NCBI RefSeq assembly: GCF_000239275.1 | Contig: NZ_JH417570.1 | Span: 1-61,250, forward strand | From: Megasphaera geminata F0357 | GTDB lineage: Bacteria > Bacillota > Negativicutes > Veillonellales > Megasphaeraceae | DNA length: 61,250 nt | Reading direction: 5' to 3' | Part shown: positions 9,564-17,914 of the stretch, piece by piece | Layout of the letters: each line of letters opens with the position of its first letter | Numbering within the stretch: position 1 is the stretch's first letter | Notes under the pieces: model-generated | Seen by the model: only the letters and a program-made list of their open reading frames with translations | Told to the model about the DNA's origin: nothing | Databases searched by the model: none | Program-made: the position numbers and the translations under genes

Positions 9564-10471
9564 ATGTTTAAAAACTGGCAGTATCATGCAGTCAGGGCAA
9601 TCGGAAGATTTGTATGCCTGTTTTCTTATGATACAATTGTTGCCTGGGGACGAAAACTGGGTCCCTTTGTGGGGCGACTCCTGAAAAAACAGCGCAACCG
9701 CGGTATTTTTCACGTTATGCGCGGCATGAAATGCAGTGAAGCGGAAGCGATTGAAATTATTGACGGCGTTTTTGCCAATTTGGGACAGTCTTTAATGGAA
9801 ATCCTTTACAGCCGAAATTGAATAAAGCTGATATATCCGATTACGTTACTCTTGACAGGACCGATATTCTTGAAGCGGCACTGGAAGAAAAAAAGGGTGT
9901 CATCGCCCTGACCGGACATATAGGAAATTGGGAATGGATGGGAGCATCCCTGGCTTTATACGGGTATCCGGCCACAACGATCGTCAAGAACCAGCCGAAC
10001 GACTCGGTAACCCGGTTCCTTAATGAAAACCGCGAACGTATGGGACTGGAAGTATTCGCCCGCGGCGGCAATGAGATGATCATCGCCGCTAGAGCGCTAA
10101 AAAGAAAAAAGATCCTCGGTTTTTTGGCTGATCAGGACGGCGGTTTTGACGGCGTGCCGCAGGAGTTTTTGGGCGAACTGGCGTCGACACCGCGCGGTAT
10201 TGCTCTTTTCGCCAGACAGTTTCATTCTCCGGTTGTACCTATTTTTCCGTATCATGACGGGCAGCACCGCAACCGTGTTTATATCGGCGATCCCGTATAT
10301 TATGTCGATACGGGTAATAAAGAGCGCGATGTTGCGGAACTGACCAGACAGACGGCGATTATTACAGAAAAATTCATTAAAGAGCATCCGACGGAATGGC
10401 TTTGGTTCCAGCACCGTTGGAGTACCAGACCTGAAGAAATGACAGCGTTACAACAACATGGAGGAGAATAA
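9564..10471 (+). CDS. lpxL: LpxL/HtrB-type lipid A late acyltransferase (frameshifted)
   Basis: A membrane acyltransferase of the LABLAT family that adds a secondary acyl chain to KDO2-lipid IVA. The catalytic HX4E motif is plain in GHIGNWEWMG. As read, the gene is in two frames: 9564-9821 (85 codons, ending MEILYSRN-stop) and 9818-10471 (starting LNKADISDYVTL). Adding one T to AAATTG near 9814 joins them into a normal ~300-residue protein, so a 1-nt homopolymer deletion is the simple explanation. The SD is GAAGGGAG. Whether it is an LpxL or LpxM type cannot be decided from sequence. Confidence 0.88.
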
Positions 10472-10477
10472 CGGCAT

Positions 10478-11026
10478 ATGAAGCAATGGGTACAAAATCA
10501 CAAATTAGGACTGATTGCGGCAGTTGTTGTTCTGCTTTTCGCAGGCCTGCTCATTTCGCTTTTGCGTGAGGGGGATACTCCGAGCGGCGTGAATACCGAA
10601 AAGCTCATCCAATTTGACGGTTCCGAGTTGGCAGAGCAGCGTGACGGTAAACTTGTCTGGCATCTTACTGCCGATAAAATCCTTGTTGACCCCGATACGG
10701 GAAAAGTATATTTTGTCAAACCGAAGGGGATATTTATTGCTGAAGACGGCACGGAACTGACGATTACAGCCGATCAGGGCATAGTTGACAGAAAAGATAA
10801 AGTCATTGAAATCAAAGCGCCTCTTGACGCGGTGACGGACCGGGGCGATTCATTGCAGACGGACGGGAGTGTGTATTATAATATGGATACCCGTGAAATA
10901 ACGGGCGGCAAAGTTATGATTAAGCGTGCCGATTCGGTCGAACTCAGCGCGGATACATTTGCAACGGACGCGGCGCTCGATAAAGTATCGCTTACCGGTC
11001 ATGCCCGTATCACCAAGGGGGAATAA
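10478..11026 (+). CDS. lptC: LptC, LPS transport periplasmic bridge subunit
   Basis: A 182-residue bitopic protein with one N-terminal helix (GLIAAVVVLLFAGLLISLL) and a periplasmic beta-jellyroll domain of the OstA/LptC type, showing short repeated strands such as LTADKILVDPDTGKVYF. It would link the LptB-LptF ATPase complex to LptA and hand LPS over. The sequence is weakly conserved in the family; the call rests on topology, domain pattern and position directly before lptA and lptB. The SD GAGGAG lies 11 nt before the ATG. Confidence 0.87.
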   Translation: MKQWVQNHKLGLIAAVVVLLFAGLLISLLREGDTPSGVNTEKLIQFDGSELAEQRDGKLVWHLTADKILVDPDTGKVYFVKPKGIFIAEDGTELTITADQGIVDRKDKVIEIKAPLDAVTDRGDSLQTDGSVYYNMDTREITGGKVMIKRADSVELSADTFATDAALDKVSLTGHARITKGE

Positions 11027-11032
11027 GAAGAG

Positions 11033-11763
11033 ATGAAAAAAACAGCAGCGTATACATGTGCAGCGCTCCTGCGGCCGCAGTTCTGGCAGTACCCGATACC
11101 GTGTCAACCGCGGCAACACAGTCGGCTGTTTCCGTTACGGCCGATAAATTGCAATATGACGGCAAAACACAGATTGCCACGGCGCAGGGTAACGTGATTA
11201 TCACTCGTGATCAGGCTACCATGACCGGGGCAACGGCGTTGTATAATTTGAAAACGGCGGAAGCTGATTTGGACGGCGGCGTTACGGTGGAACAGCCGGA
11301 TATGCATGTAACGGCGCAGAAACTTCACTCGACGAATAAAAATTATGTTGTCGCTACGGGTGATGTGCGCGGTATCTACGGTGACAAGAAATTAAACGGC
11401 GATCAGGTCGAATACTATCTGGATGAGGATCACGGCATCGTTTCCGGCAACGGGTATATGGAAGCGCAAGGTTCGCAGATGTGGGCCGATCATATTGATG
11501 CGTGGACCAAAAAAATATCCGCTGTCGGCACGGGTAATGTACATATCGAATCACCGAAGGATAATTTAACCGCTTATGCGGAGAGAGCGGAATATATACA
11601 CACTCCCGGTGTCAATGACGGCATTATCAATCTCTTTGACAATGTGTATGCGACGCAGAACGGCAGCAGTCTGAACGGAGATAACCTGCAGATTCGCCTT
11701 GCAGACAACTCGGCCCAGGCCATGAGCCGCTCCACGCTTATTATCATGCCGCAGAACAACTAA
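11033..11763 (+). CDS. lptA: LptA (OstA), periplasmic LPS-binding protein (frameshift in signal peptide)
   Basis: A periplasmic beta-jellyroll protein that forms the LPS bridge to the outer membrane. The mature part is clear: SVTADKLQYDGKTQIATAQG and further OstA-type repeats through residue ~235. The well-placed ATG at 11033 encodes MKKTAAYTCAALL and then leaves frame; the downstream frame reads AAAVLAVPDTVSTAAT. Inserting one G after CTCCTG (near 11074) fuses the two into an ideal signal peptide, so a 1-nt deletion is inferred. Alternatively translation could start at ATG 11056, but that product lacks a proper signal peptide. Confidence 0.87.
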
Positions 11764-11775
11764 AAGAGAGAGTTC

Positions 11776-12480
11776 ATGCATATACAGACGAATGACTTGA
11801 TTAAAACCTATAACGCTCATAATATCATTGACGGCGTTTCTATCCGCGTGGAACAGGGGCAGGTTGTAGGTCTTCTCGGCCCTAACGGCGCCGGCAAGAC
11901 GACGACTTTCTATATGATCGTAGGGATTGAAAAACCCTCGTCAGGGACGATTATGATTGATCGGACTGACATTACACAACAGCCCGTTCATGTGCGGGGA
12001 CACGAAGGTATCGGGTACTTACCGCAGGAAGCGTCTATTTTCCGTACGCTCTCCGTTGAAGACAATCTCATGGCCATGCTTGAAACGACAAAGCTTTCCG
12101 AGAAAGAACAGAAAGAAAAAGCCGCGGCGCTGATGGAAGAGTTCACTATTACAAAATTACGCGACCATCTCGGCATTCAGCTTTCCGGCGGTGAACGGCG
12201 CCGTGTTGAAATTGCCCGTTGTCTTTGTATGGATCCTGCCTTTATCCTGCTGGACGAACCTTTTGCCGGTATCGATCCTTTGGCGGTCAATGATATTATG
12301 AGCGTTATCGGTCATTTGAGAGAACGCGGCATGGGGGTGCTTATTACGGACCATAACGTACGTGAAACCTTACGTATTGTTGATAAAGCGTATTTGCTGA
12401 CTGACGGTAAAGTTTTCCTTGAAGGCGCGCCTATGGAAATTGCCGGAAATGAAAATGGCGAAGAAAAACTACTTGGGTGA
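11776..12480 (+). CDS. lptB: LptB, ATPase of the LPS extraction transporter
   Basis: A 234-residue cytoplasmic ABC ATPase that powers LPS extraction with LptF-type permeases. Walker A GPNGAGKTT, signature LSGGERRRVEIAR and Walker B FILLDEPFAGIDP are all intact, and the protein has the short LptB-type length with no membrane domain. It follows lptA by 12 nt and precedes the permease lptF. Confidence is high because ATPase, bridge subunits and permease are contiguous. Confidence 0.95.
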   Translation: MHIQTNDLIKTYNAHNIIDGVSIRVEQGQVVGLLGPNGAGKTTTFYMIVGIEKPSSGTIMIDRTDITQQPVHVRGHEGIGYLPQEASIFRTLSVEDNLMAMLETTKLSEKEQKEKAAALMEEFTITKLRDHLGIQLSGGERRRVEIARCLCMDPAFILLDEPFAGIDPLAVNDIMSVIGHLRERGMGVLITDHNVRETLRIVDKAYLLTDGKVFLEGAPMEIAGNENGEEKLLG

Positions 12481-12514
12481 AGACTTTACAATGTAAAAGG
12501 TCGGGAGACAGGTA

Positions 12515-13606
12515 ATGCGTATACTTGATAAATATATTTTAAAAGAATTTATAGGGCCCTTCTTTTTCGGTGTCTGTGCGTTTACGAGCATATTCGTCGG
12601 GACAGGGACCCTATATAGAATTGCAAATCTTATCAATCAGTACGGTGCATCTCTTTGGGCGGCATTCAGGATTTTGATTCTGGCGCTGCCTTCGATCATC
12701 GTTATCACCTTTCCCATGTCCGTGCTGCTCGGTTCGCTTATGGCTTTCGGGCGTATGTCCGCGGCCAGTGAAATCATTGTCATGCGTTCGGGCGGACAAA
12801 GTTTTTTGCGGTTGGCCATGCCTGTTTTTATTACGGCATTTTGTATTTCTTTAGGTACGACGGCTTTTAATGAATTTGTAGTGCCTAAAGCGAATAATGC
12901 GTATAATCGGATCATCAACGAAGAAGTAAAGACGGGCGCTCATCCGGCGACACAGGACCATGTTATTCTCAAGAATACGGACGGCGCCGACATATCGAGT
13001 CTTATGTATGCCCGCCAGTATGATTCCCGGGAACAGCGTCTCAAAGATCTGACCGTTCAGGAATTTGAAAATGACGTTCTCATGCGTGTGGAAAAAGCGG
13101 ATTTCGCCGAGTGGGAAGGCGATAAATGGGTCATGCACAAAGGCGTCATATATGATGTGTCCGGCGAAAACGAGCAGGTAACGAGAACAATGACTTTTAC
13201 CAGCCAGACATTGCCTATTTCCCAGCGGCCCAATAAGATCGCCCAATCTCAAAAGAAGCCTGATGAACTGACGATTCGCGAGCTGCGTGAACAGATTAAG
13301 CTGCTCGACAATAATTCTGTCGACACGAACAAGATGAAGGTGGAAATGTTCAACCGATTCGCGATGCCGCTGGCCAGTCTCGTCTGTGCCCTCGTCGGCG
13401 CTCCCCTGGGGCTGCAGAAGCAGCGCGGCAGTTCTTCTATCGGGTTCGGTATCAGCGTCGTGGTCATTTTTATTTACTACAGTATAATGACCGTCTTCAA
13501 CGCCTTGGGTAACGGAGGCCGTATCCCTCCGTATGTGGCGGCTTTCATGCCCGATCTCATTACGGGTCTTGCAGGCATTTATTTGATTTATAAAAAATCC
13601 CGATAA
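12515..13606 (+). CDS. lptF: LptF/LptG-family LPS export permease
   Basis: A 363-residue YjgP/YjgQ permease with three N-terminal transmembrane helices, a central periplasmic domain (about residues 125-270) and three C-terminal helices; the opening MRILDKYILKEFIGPFFFGV is characteristic. It works with LptB and LptC in LPS extraction from the inner membrane. Only one such permease gene is in the cluster; Proteobacteria need two (LptF and LptG), so here either a homodimer forms or the partner is encoded elsewhere. A terminator-like repeat directly follows, marking the operon end. Confidence 0.92.
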   Translation: MRILDKYILKEFIGPFFFGVCAFTSIFVGTGTLYRIANLINQYGASLWAAFRILILALPSIIVITFPMSVLLGSLMAFGRMSAASEIIVMRSGGQSFLRLAMPVFITAFCISLGTTAFNEFVVPKANNAYNRIINEEVKTGAHPATQDHVILKNTDGADISSLMYARQYDSREQRLKDLTVQEFENDVLMRVEKADFAEWEGDKWVMHKGVIYDVSGENEQVTRTMTFTSQTLPISQRPNKIAQSQKKPDELTIRELREQIKLLDNNSVDTNKMKVEMFNRFAMPLASLVCALVGAPLGLQKQRGSSSIGFGISVVVIFIYYSIMTVFNALGNGGRIPPYVAAFMPDLITGLAGIYLIYKKSR

Positions 13607-13609
13607 GTT

Positions 13610-13653
13610 AATTGTGTTATCTTTCCCGCTTGTGGAGGTAACACAATTTTTAT
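13610..13653 (+). terminator. Terminator of the LPS operon
   Basis: A perfect 10-bp inverted repeat (AATTGTGTTA at 13610-13619, complement at 13639-13648) is followed by a T-rich tail. The loop is long (19 nt). It begins 4 nt after the lptF stop and fits the end of the LPS run. Confidence 0.6.
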
Positions 13654-13674
13654 ATAGGCTAAAAGGTGGAGAAC

Positions 13675-14382
13675 ATGATTATGGAACCCTTTACGGCAGG
13701 CAAGAAAGAAATACTTTTCTTTCCGGCAGAAAAGGCCGACAGGCCGCTTATCATTTATCACGACCTGCCGGATATAGCGCGGACTGTTTGGGACGCCTTA
13801 CACGAAGAGGCGTGTCCCGACTTTAATTTACTTACTGTCGGCAATCTCGATTTCTTATATGATATGTCGCCGTGGCCCTGCGGTTTTCTGGAACAAAACG
13901 GGCAAAGCACGGGCGGTGCCGATGTGTATTTACGAAGCCTTGTTGAACATATTATACCTGCGGCGCTGGAACGGATAAAGGGTGCACCGCAATTTATCGG
14001 CCTCGGCGGATATTCGCTGGCGGGCCTCTTTGCAGTTTACGCTATGTACCGCACGGACCGGTTTGATCGTATCGCGTCTATGTCCGGTTCTCTCTGGTAT
14101 CCGGGTTTTGAAGAAATGGCGACGACGGAAACCGTGCGGAACGCACCTGAGCGGATGTATTTTTCCCTGGGCGACAGGGAGGCGAGAACACGTAATGAAT
14201 ATATGGCGACCGTTCAGGATAAAACGGAACGGCTCGTCGCGTTCTATAAAGAAGCGGGTATAGATGTCACCTTTGAGCTGAATAAGGGAAATCATTTCAA
14301 ACATACACTCGCCCGCAGCGTTAAGGGAATCCGGGCGATATTGCGGGAAGAGAAATCCGCCGCTGGAAGGGAATATTTATAA
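13675..14382 (+). CDS. Alpha/beta hydrolase, putative esterase
   Basis: A cytoplasmic protein of about 235 residues with an esterase-type fold. The nucleophile elbow is GLGGYSLAGLFAVY (Ser in GxSxxG form), the acid loop is near YFSLGDREARTR, and the catalytic His lies in KGNHFKHTLA, in that order. It resembles the broad esterase family that includes ferric-siderophore esterases, but no siderophore genes are near and the substrate is unknown. ATGs at 13675 and 13681 are both possible behind AGGTGGAG; a GTG at 13666 overlaps the SD and is unlikely. It is a single-gene unit between the LPS terminator and the next promoter. Confidence 0.78.
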   Translation: MIMEPFTAGKKEILFFPAEKADRPLIIYHDLPDIARTVWDALHEEACPDFNLLTVGNLDFLYDMSPWPCGFLEQNGQSTGGADVYLRSLVEHIIPAALERIKGAPQFIGLGGYSLAGLFAVYAMYRTDRFDRIASMSGSLWYPGFEEMATTETVRNAPERMYFSLGDREARTRNEYMATVQDKTERLVAFYKEAGIDVTFELNKGNHFKHTLARSVKGIRAILREEKSAAGREYL

Positions 14383-14407
14383 CAGTGAGATAAAAATATG
14401 GTATAAT
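14379..14407 (+). promoter_or_regulatory. Promoter of the DUF3084 operon
   Basis: A perfect -10 TATAAT (14402-14407) lies 17 bp after ATAACA (14379-14384, 4 of 6 to consensus), overlapping the end of the esterase gene. The transcript would cover 14460-16959, where three genes are closely packed. Confidence 0.6.
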
Positions 14408-14459
14408 GTAGCATATTACGGCTATATACAGCCTTATAAAGAGAGGAGGGGCGGCCGCA

Positions 14460-15698
14460 ATGGAATCGGGTTGGCTTATGCTCGTGGTGCTCGCCGTTAT
14501 GGGCGGGATTATCGCGTATTTAGGCGATAAAATCGGGTCAAAAGTAGGAAAACGCAAAATCAAACTGTTCGGCTTACGCCCTAAATACACATCTGTCGTC
14601 GTTACGATCATGACAGGTATCAGCATTGCCGTCGTGACTTTGGGCGTCATGTCCGTTCTCTCGGAAAATGCCCGTGTTGCGCTTTTCGGCATGAATAAAC
14701 TGCGTCAACAGCAGCAGGTGCTTGAGGCGCAGCGGGACAAACTCTTGCAGGAAGCCGACAAACTGGCCGAAGAGATGCAGGAAAAAAACGAACGCCTGGC
14801 GGATAATGAAAAGGTCCTCGCTTCACAGGAAGCGCAGCTTGACGGGGCTAACGAACAGCTGCGGTTGACCATGCTCGACCTGGACCAGGTGCAGGCCGCC
14901 CGTGATGATGCGGCTAACCAATTGAGTATTGTACAAGTTGCCTTTGATGAAGCCAATGCTGATTTAACGACAGCTCGAAGTGAAATTGAAGAACTGGAGC
15001 GGACGAAGGCCGGGCTTACAAAGACAGTGGCTGCTCTGGATGAACGGAACCGTCTCCTTAACCGATCTGTGGTTACCGTTCGTGAAGGCACGGTGCTGTT
15101 CCGCGTCGGTGAAGTCCTTTCCAGCGCCGTCCTTGATTCCGGCAAGGATGAAGCGCAGACGCGAACGCAGTTGAGTAATGTCATGGCGAATATTAATACG
15201 ATGATTCGCGTGCGTTTAAAAATAGAAGACGAAAAAGCCGTACTCCTCTATATTTCTCCCGATGAATTCAATCAGACCGTGCATGACCTCAGCCAGGCCC
15301 CGCCGGGAAAGAAATTGATTCGCGTTACGGCGGCAGGTAATATCATTGTCGGTGAACCGGCTCTCGTGCATGTCAATGTTTATGACAATAATTTAATTTA
15401 TCGCAAAGGTCAGATCGTGTACAGCGAACACTTTACAGGTGAAGAATTGGCGGGCAATGCGGAGCTGCATCTCCTTCACTTCTTGCATAATGTCAACCGC
15501 TGCGCTCAAAGTGACGGTATTTTACCGGATCCTCTGAGCGGCAACGTGGGTTCTTTGACGGCGGTAGAAATGTTCGACGTCATTGCCAAACTGAAGGCGT
15601 ACAGTTCGACGGGACTGACTCTCCGTGCTGCGGCGGCACAAAATGTCTATACGGCCGGCCCGTTGAAGATTGATGTCCGCGTTGAACCGGACAGATAG
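14460..15698 (+). CDS. DUF3084 membrane protein with coiled coil
   Basis: A 412-residue protein of the DUF3084 family. Two membrane helices lie near residues 5-25 and 40-65 (SVVVTIMTGISIAVVTLGVM), followed by a long coiled coil (about 75-220, rich in E, Q, K and L heptads) and a globular C-terminal domain with VRVGEV-like and HLLHFLHNVN segments. The topology suggests a membrane anchor with a rod on one side; function in this family is not established. It is cotranscribed with a YqgF-like protein 8 nt downstream. The SD GAGAGGAGGGG is very strong. Confidence 0.85.
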   Translation: MESGWLMLVVLAVMGGIIAYLGDKIGSKVGKRKIKLFGLRPKYTSVVVTIMTGISIAVVTLGVMSVLSENARVALFGMNKLRQQQQVLEAQRDKLLQEADKLAEEMQEKNERLADNEKVLASQEAQLDGANEQLRLTMLDLDQVQAARDDAANQLSIVQVAFDEANADLTTARSEIEELERTKAGLTKTVAALDERNRLLNRSVVTVREGTVLFRVGEVLSSAVLDSGKDEAQTRTQLSNVMANINTMIRVRLKIEDEKAVLLYISPDEFNQTVHDLSQAPPGKKLIRVTAAGNIIVGEPALVHVNVYDNNLIYRKGQIVYSEHFTGEELAGNAELHLLHFLHNVNRCAQSDGILPDPLSGNVGSLTAVEMFDVIAKLKAYSSTGLTLRAAAAQNVYTAGPLKIDVRVEPDR

Positions 15699-15706
15699 GA
15701 TGAAAT

Positions 15707-16120
15707 ATGATTTTTGCCATTGACCCGGGTTCCGTCAAAACGGGCGTTGCCGTATTGACGGAGCAAGGCGAGTTAGTTGAAAAGTGCATTATTCCGACGG
15801 AAGAGCTGTTGTCCTGTATACAGGACCGTTACGACAAAGGGCTCTTCCGCCTTATTGTAATGGGGAACGGGACGAATCACCGTCATCTCGGCGAGACTGT
15901 CCGGGCATGGATTAAAAACGGACATACTGATGTAATATTTACGTTCGTCAATGAAAAATTTACGACTGTAGAGGGCCGGGCTCTTTATTGGCGGCATACG
16001 CCGCGCAAGGGATGGCGGCGTTTTGTACCGGCGGCCTGGCAATATCCGCCTGAACCCGTAGACGATTTCGTTGCTTGGATTATCGGGCTCCGTTACATAA
16101 AGGGGAAAGGACAAAAATGA
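15707..16120 (+). CDS. YqgF/RuvX-like RNase H-fold protein
   Basis: A 137-residue protein with the RNase H-fold signature at its N-terminus (FAIDPGSVKTGVAVL, first acidic residue Asp5), a conserved central Glu in FVNEKFTTVEGRALYW, and a C-terminal Asp in EPVDDFVAWII. This matches the acidic triad of YqgF-type nucleases, which include the pre-16S rRNA nuclease, but it is divergent, so a Holliday-junction or rRNA role is not claimed. It overlaps the YitT gene by 4 nt and follows the DUF3084 gene, a pairing that suggests a shared regulon only. Confidence 0.72.
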   Translation: MIFAIDPGSVKTGVAVLTEQGELVEKCIIPTEELLSCIQDRYDKGLFRLIVMGNGTNHRHLGETVRAWIKNGHTDVIFTFVNEKFTTVEGRALYWRHTPRKGWRRFVPAAWQYPPEPVDDFVAWIIGLRYIKGKGQK

Positions 16121-16959
16121 TTACGAAATATCTTTTCAGAGCCTTCGGGCTTGCCTTCGGCGCTCTTATTTATACCCTCGGACTGGATGTCTTTCTGACG
16201 CCGAACAGCGTTATCGACGGCGGTATTGTGGGTATATCCCTGATGGCGGCAGCCGTTTCGGGCGTCAGCTTTTCTGTTTTTATCGTTGCCTTGAACCTGC
16301 CCTTTCTTATCATGGGTTACCGGAAAATCGGAGTTCATTTTACCGTTGCTTCCTTATATTCTATCTTATGGCTTGCCGTCTGGAGCCGTTTCATCCATTT
16401 GGAACCGGTCACAAAGGACCCTTTCTTATCAACCATCTTCGGCGGCATCATTATCGGCATCGGCGTAGGACTCATTATTCGCTGGGGCGGCTCTCTTGAC
16501 GGAACGGAAATGCTCGCCATCATCTGGGACAGGAAGCTGCCTTTTTCCGTCGGTGAAATTATCATGTTTTTCAATCTTTTTATCCTCGGCGTATCAGGCT
16601 TCGTTTTCTCCTGGAACAGCGCCATGTATTCCCTTATTGCCTACTTTATCGCCTATAAGGTCATCGATATCGTGTCGAACGGTCTTGACGAGATGAAGGG
16701 GGTACTCATCGTTACGTCGAAGGATGAAGAGGTGTCGCGCTGTATCACGCGGGATATGCATCGCGGCGTTACCAGACTCCACGGTGAAGGCGCGTATGCG
16801 CGGCAACGGACGTGGGTCCTTTATTGCGTTATTTCCCGTCTGGAAATCGTGCAGCTGCGCGATGCTATCATAGAAATTGACCCGAATGCATTTGTATCCA
16901 TCTTTGATATACAAGAAGCGCACGGCGGCTTGTTTAAAAAGAGGAAGACGGCGCATTGA
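16117..16959 (+). CDS. YitT family membrane protein (DUF161/DUF2179)
   Basis: A 280-residue integral membrane protein with five to six hydrophobic helices in the first ~190 residues (for example IFGGIIIGIGVGLIIRWGGS, ending GGSLDGTEMLA) and a cytosolic DUF2179 domain at the C-terminus (TRLHGEGAYARQRTWVLYCV). This is the YitT architecture, common in Firmicutes; its substrate is unknown. ATG 16117 overlaps the previous stop (ATGA) and follows AGGGGAAAGGA; the in-frame codons further upstream belong to the preceding gene's other frame. Confidence 0.88.
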   Translation: MITKYLFRAFGLAFGALIYTLGLDVFLTPNSVIDGGIVGISLMAAAVSGVSFSVFIVALNLPFLIMGYRKIGVHFTVASLYSILWLAVWSRFIHLEPVTKDPFLSTIFGGIIIGIGVGLIIRWGGSLDGTEMLAIIWDRKLPFSVGEIIMFFNLFILGVSGFVFSWNSAMYSLIAYFIAYKVIDIVSNGLDEMKGVLIVTSKDEEVSRCITRDMHRGVTRLHGEGAYARQRTWVLYCVISRLEIVQLRDAIIEIDPNAFVSIFDIQEAHGGLFKKRKTAH

Positions 16960-17037
16960 CCGGTCGGTTCGAGATAAGGGCGGCAATGCATGTATTGTGA
17001 TTCTACAGTAAGCCTGCAATGTGTGGAACCGCGGCAA

Positions 17038-17066
17038 TTGACAAAACTCTTCATTTTCAGTATAAT
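17038..17066 (+). promoter_or_regulatory. Consensus promoter of rpsU
   Basis: A perfect TTGACA (17038-17043) and a perfect TATAAT (17061-17066) with the optimal 17-bp spacer. It is the closest match to the housekeeping sigma consensus in the window, consistent with a ribosomal protein gene. Confidence 0.9.
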
Positions 17067-17122
17067 TTTTATGTGTGCAAACCAGCACTCCCTAACGATA
17101 ATCTTGGAGGGAGGGATACAGA

Positions 17123-17302
17123 ATGGCAGAAATAAGAGTTGGAAAAAATGAAACGTTGGACAGCGCGCTGCGTCGTTTTAAGCGTTCTTGCCAAAAGGCG
17201 GGTGTTCTTTCCGAAGTCCGTAAACGTGAGCATTACGAAAAACCGAGCGTGCGGAGAAAGAAAAAGTCCGAGGCGGCGCGTAAACGTAAATTTAAAGCGT
17301 AA
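17123..17302 (+). CDS. rpsU: 30S ribosomal protein S21
   Basis: A 59-residue, strongly basic protein. It opens [20 protein letters not shown] and has the S21 core [20 protein letters not shown] and a Lys/Arg tail ([16 protein letters not shown]). S21 binds the 3' domain of 16S rRNA and aids initiation. The SD AGGGAGGG precedes the ATG. The pair rpsU-yqeY is a standard Firmicute arrangement, here with an 18-nt gap. Confidence 0.97.
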   Translation: MAEIRVGKNETLDSALRRFKRSCQKAGVLSEVRKREHYEKPSVRRKKKSEAARKRKFKA

Positions 17303-17320
17303 TCCGAGAAGGTTGATACA

Positions 17321-17784
17321 GTGTCTTTAAAAGAAGAATTATGGCAGGACATGAAATGCGCAATGAAGAAGAAAGAAGCTGGCAAGACGGAGCTTTCGTT
17401 ATTCGTTCCGTGCGTTCCGCCGTCAGGAATGCGGAAATCGACGGAAAATGCGAACTTGACGATACCGGCGTAGGTTCGGTTATTGCCAAGGAAATGAAGC
17501 AGCGGAAAGAATCGCTGGAAGACTTCGTTAAGGGCGGACGCGCAGATCTTGCCGCACAGGCGAAGGCGGAAATGACGGTTCTTGAAAAGTATATGCCGCG
17601 GCAGCTTTCTAAAGAAGAAATTGAAGCCGTTGTCCGTAATGTTGTTGCCGGCATGGCGGCGGAAAACTTGAAGATGGGTGATGTCATGAAAGTGGTTATG
17701 CCGCAGGTTCAGGGCAAGGCCGACGGCAAGGTCGTTTCGGCCGCAGTAAGGGAAATTTTACGAAGCGAGCCTTTTCAACGTTGA
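17321..17784 (+). CDS. yqeY: YqeY (GatB/YqeY domain) protein (frameshifted)
   Basis: Belongs to the small GatB/YqeY helical family, whose domain occurs on the tRNA-dependent amidotransferase GatB; the free-standing role is unclear. A GTG at 17321 encodes VSLKEELWQDMKCAMKKKE, the family N-terminus, then the frame slips near 17399 and the remainder is read as VIRSVRSAVRNAEIDGK through VSAAVREIL. Restoring one G in CTTTCGTTATT (giving TCG GTT ATT) rebuilds the continuous family sequence of ~154 residues. A 1-nt homopolymer deletion is inferred. Confidence 0.85.
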
Positions 17785-17815
17785 CATATTGACAAACGGA
17801 CTGATTGATTGTAAT
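17781..17815 (+). promoter_or_regulatory. Possible glutamine synthetase promoter region
   Basis: Two overlapping TTGACA hexamers (17781-17786 and 17789-17794) precede TGTAAT (17810-17815). The nearest pair has a short 15-bp spacer, so the assignment is weak. A 10-bp palindrome AAGCATGCTT (17820-17829) follows. Confidence 0.35.
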
Positions 17816-17859
17816 GTTTAAGCATGCTTTGAAAAGAAAATTATAACTGAGTCAAAGAG

Positions 17860-17894
17860 GACTCCACACTCGATACAGGTGCGGAGTCTTTTTT
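17860..17894 (+). terminator. Terminator hairpin in the glutamine synthetase leader
   Basis: Arms GACTCCACAC (17860-17869) and GTGCGGAGTC (17879-17888, one mismatch) are followed directly by TTTTTT, ending only about 7 nt before the SD of the next gene. It could end the rpsU-yqeY transcript, or act as a leader attenuator if the promoter lies upstream of it, as proposed. Confidence 0.75.
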
Positions 17895-17914
17895 ATTATC
17901 CAAGGAGGAATATG

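Noticed and set aside
9805-9825. Programmed ribosomal frameshifting in lpxL (and the other broken genes)
   Set aside because: No slippery heptamer or downstream structure is evident and the corrections are scattered simple indels.
12485-12497. TTTACA-A-TGTAAA palindrome between lptB and lptF
   Set aside because: Short, AT-rich and inside an operon gap; no promoter to regulate.
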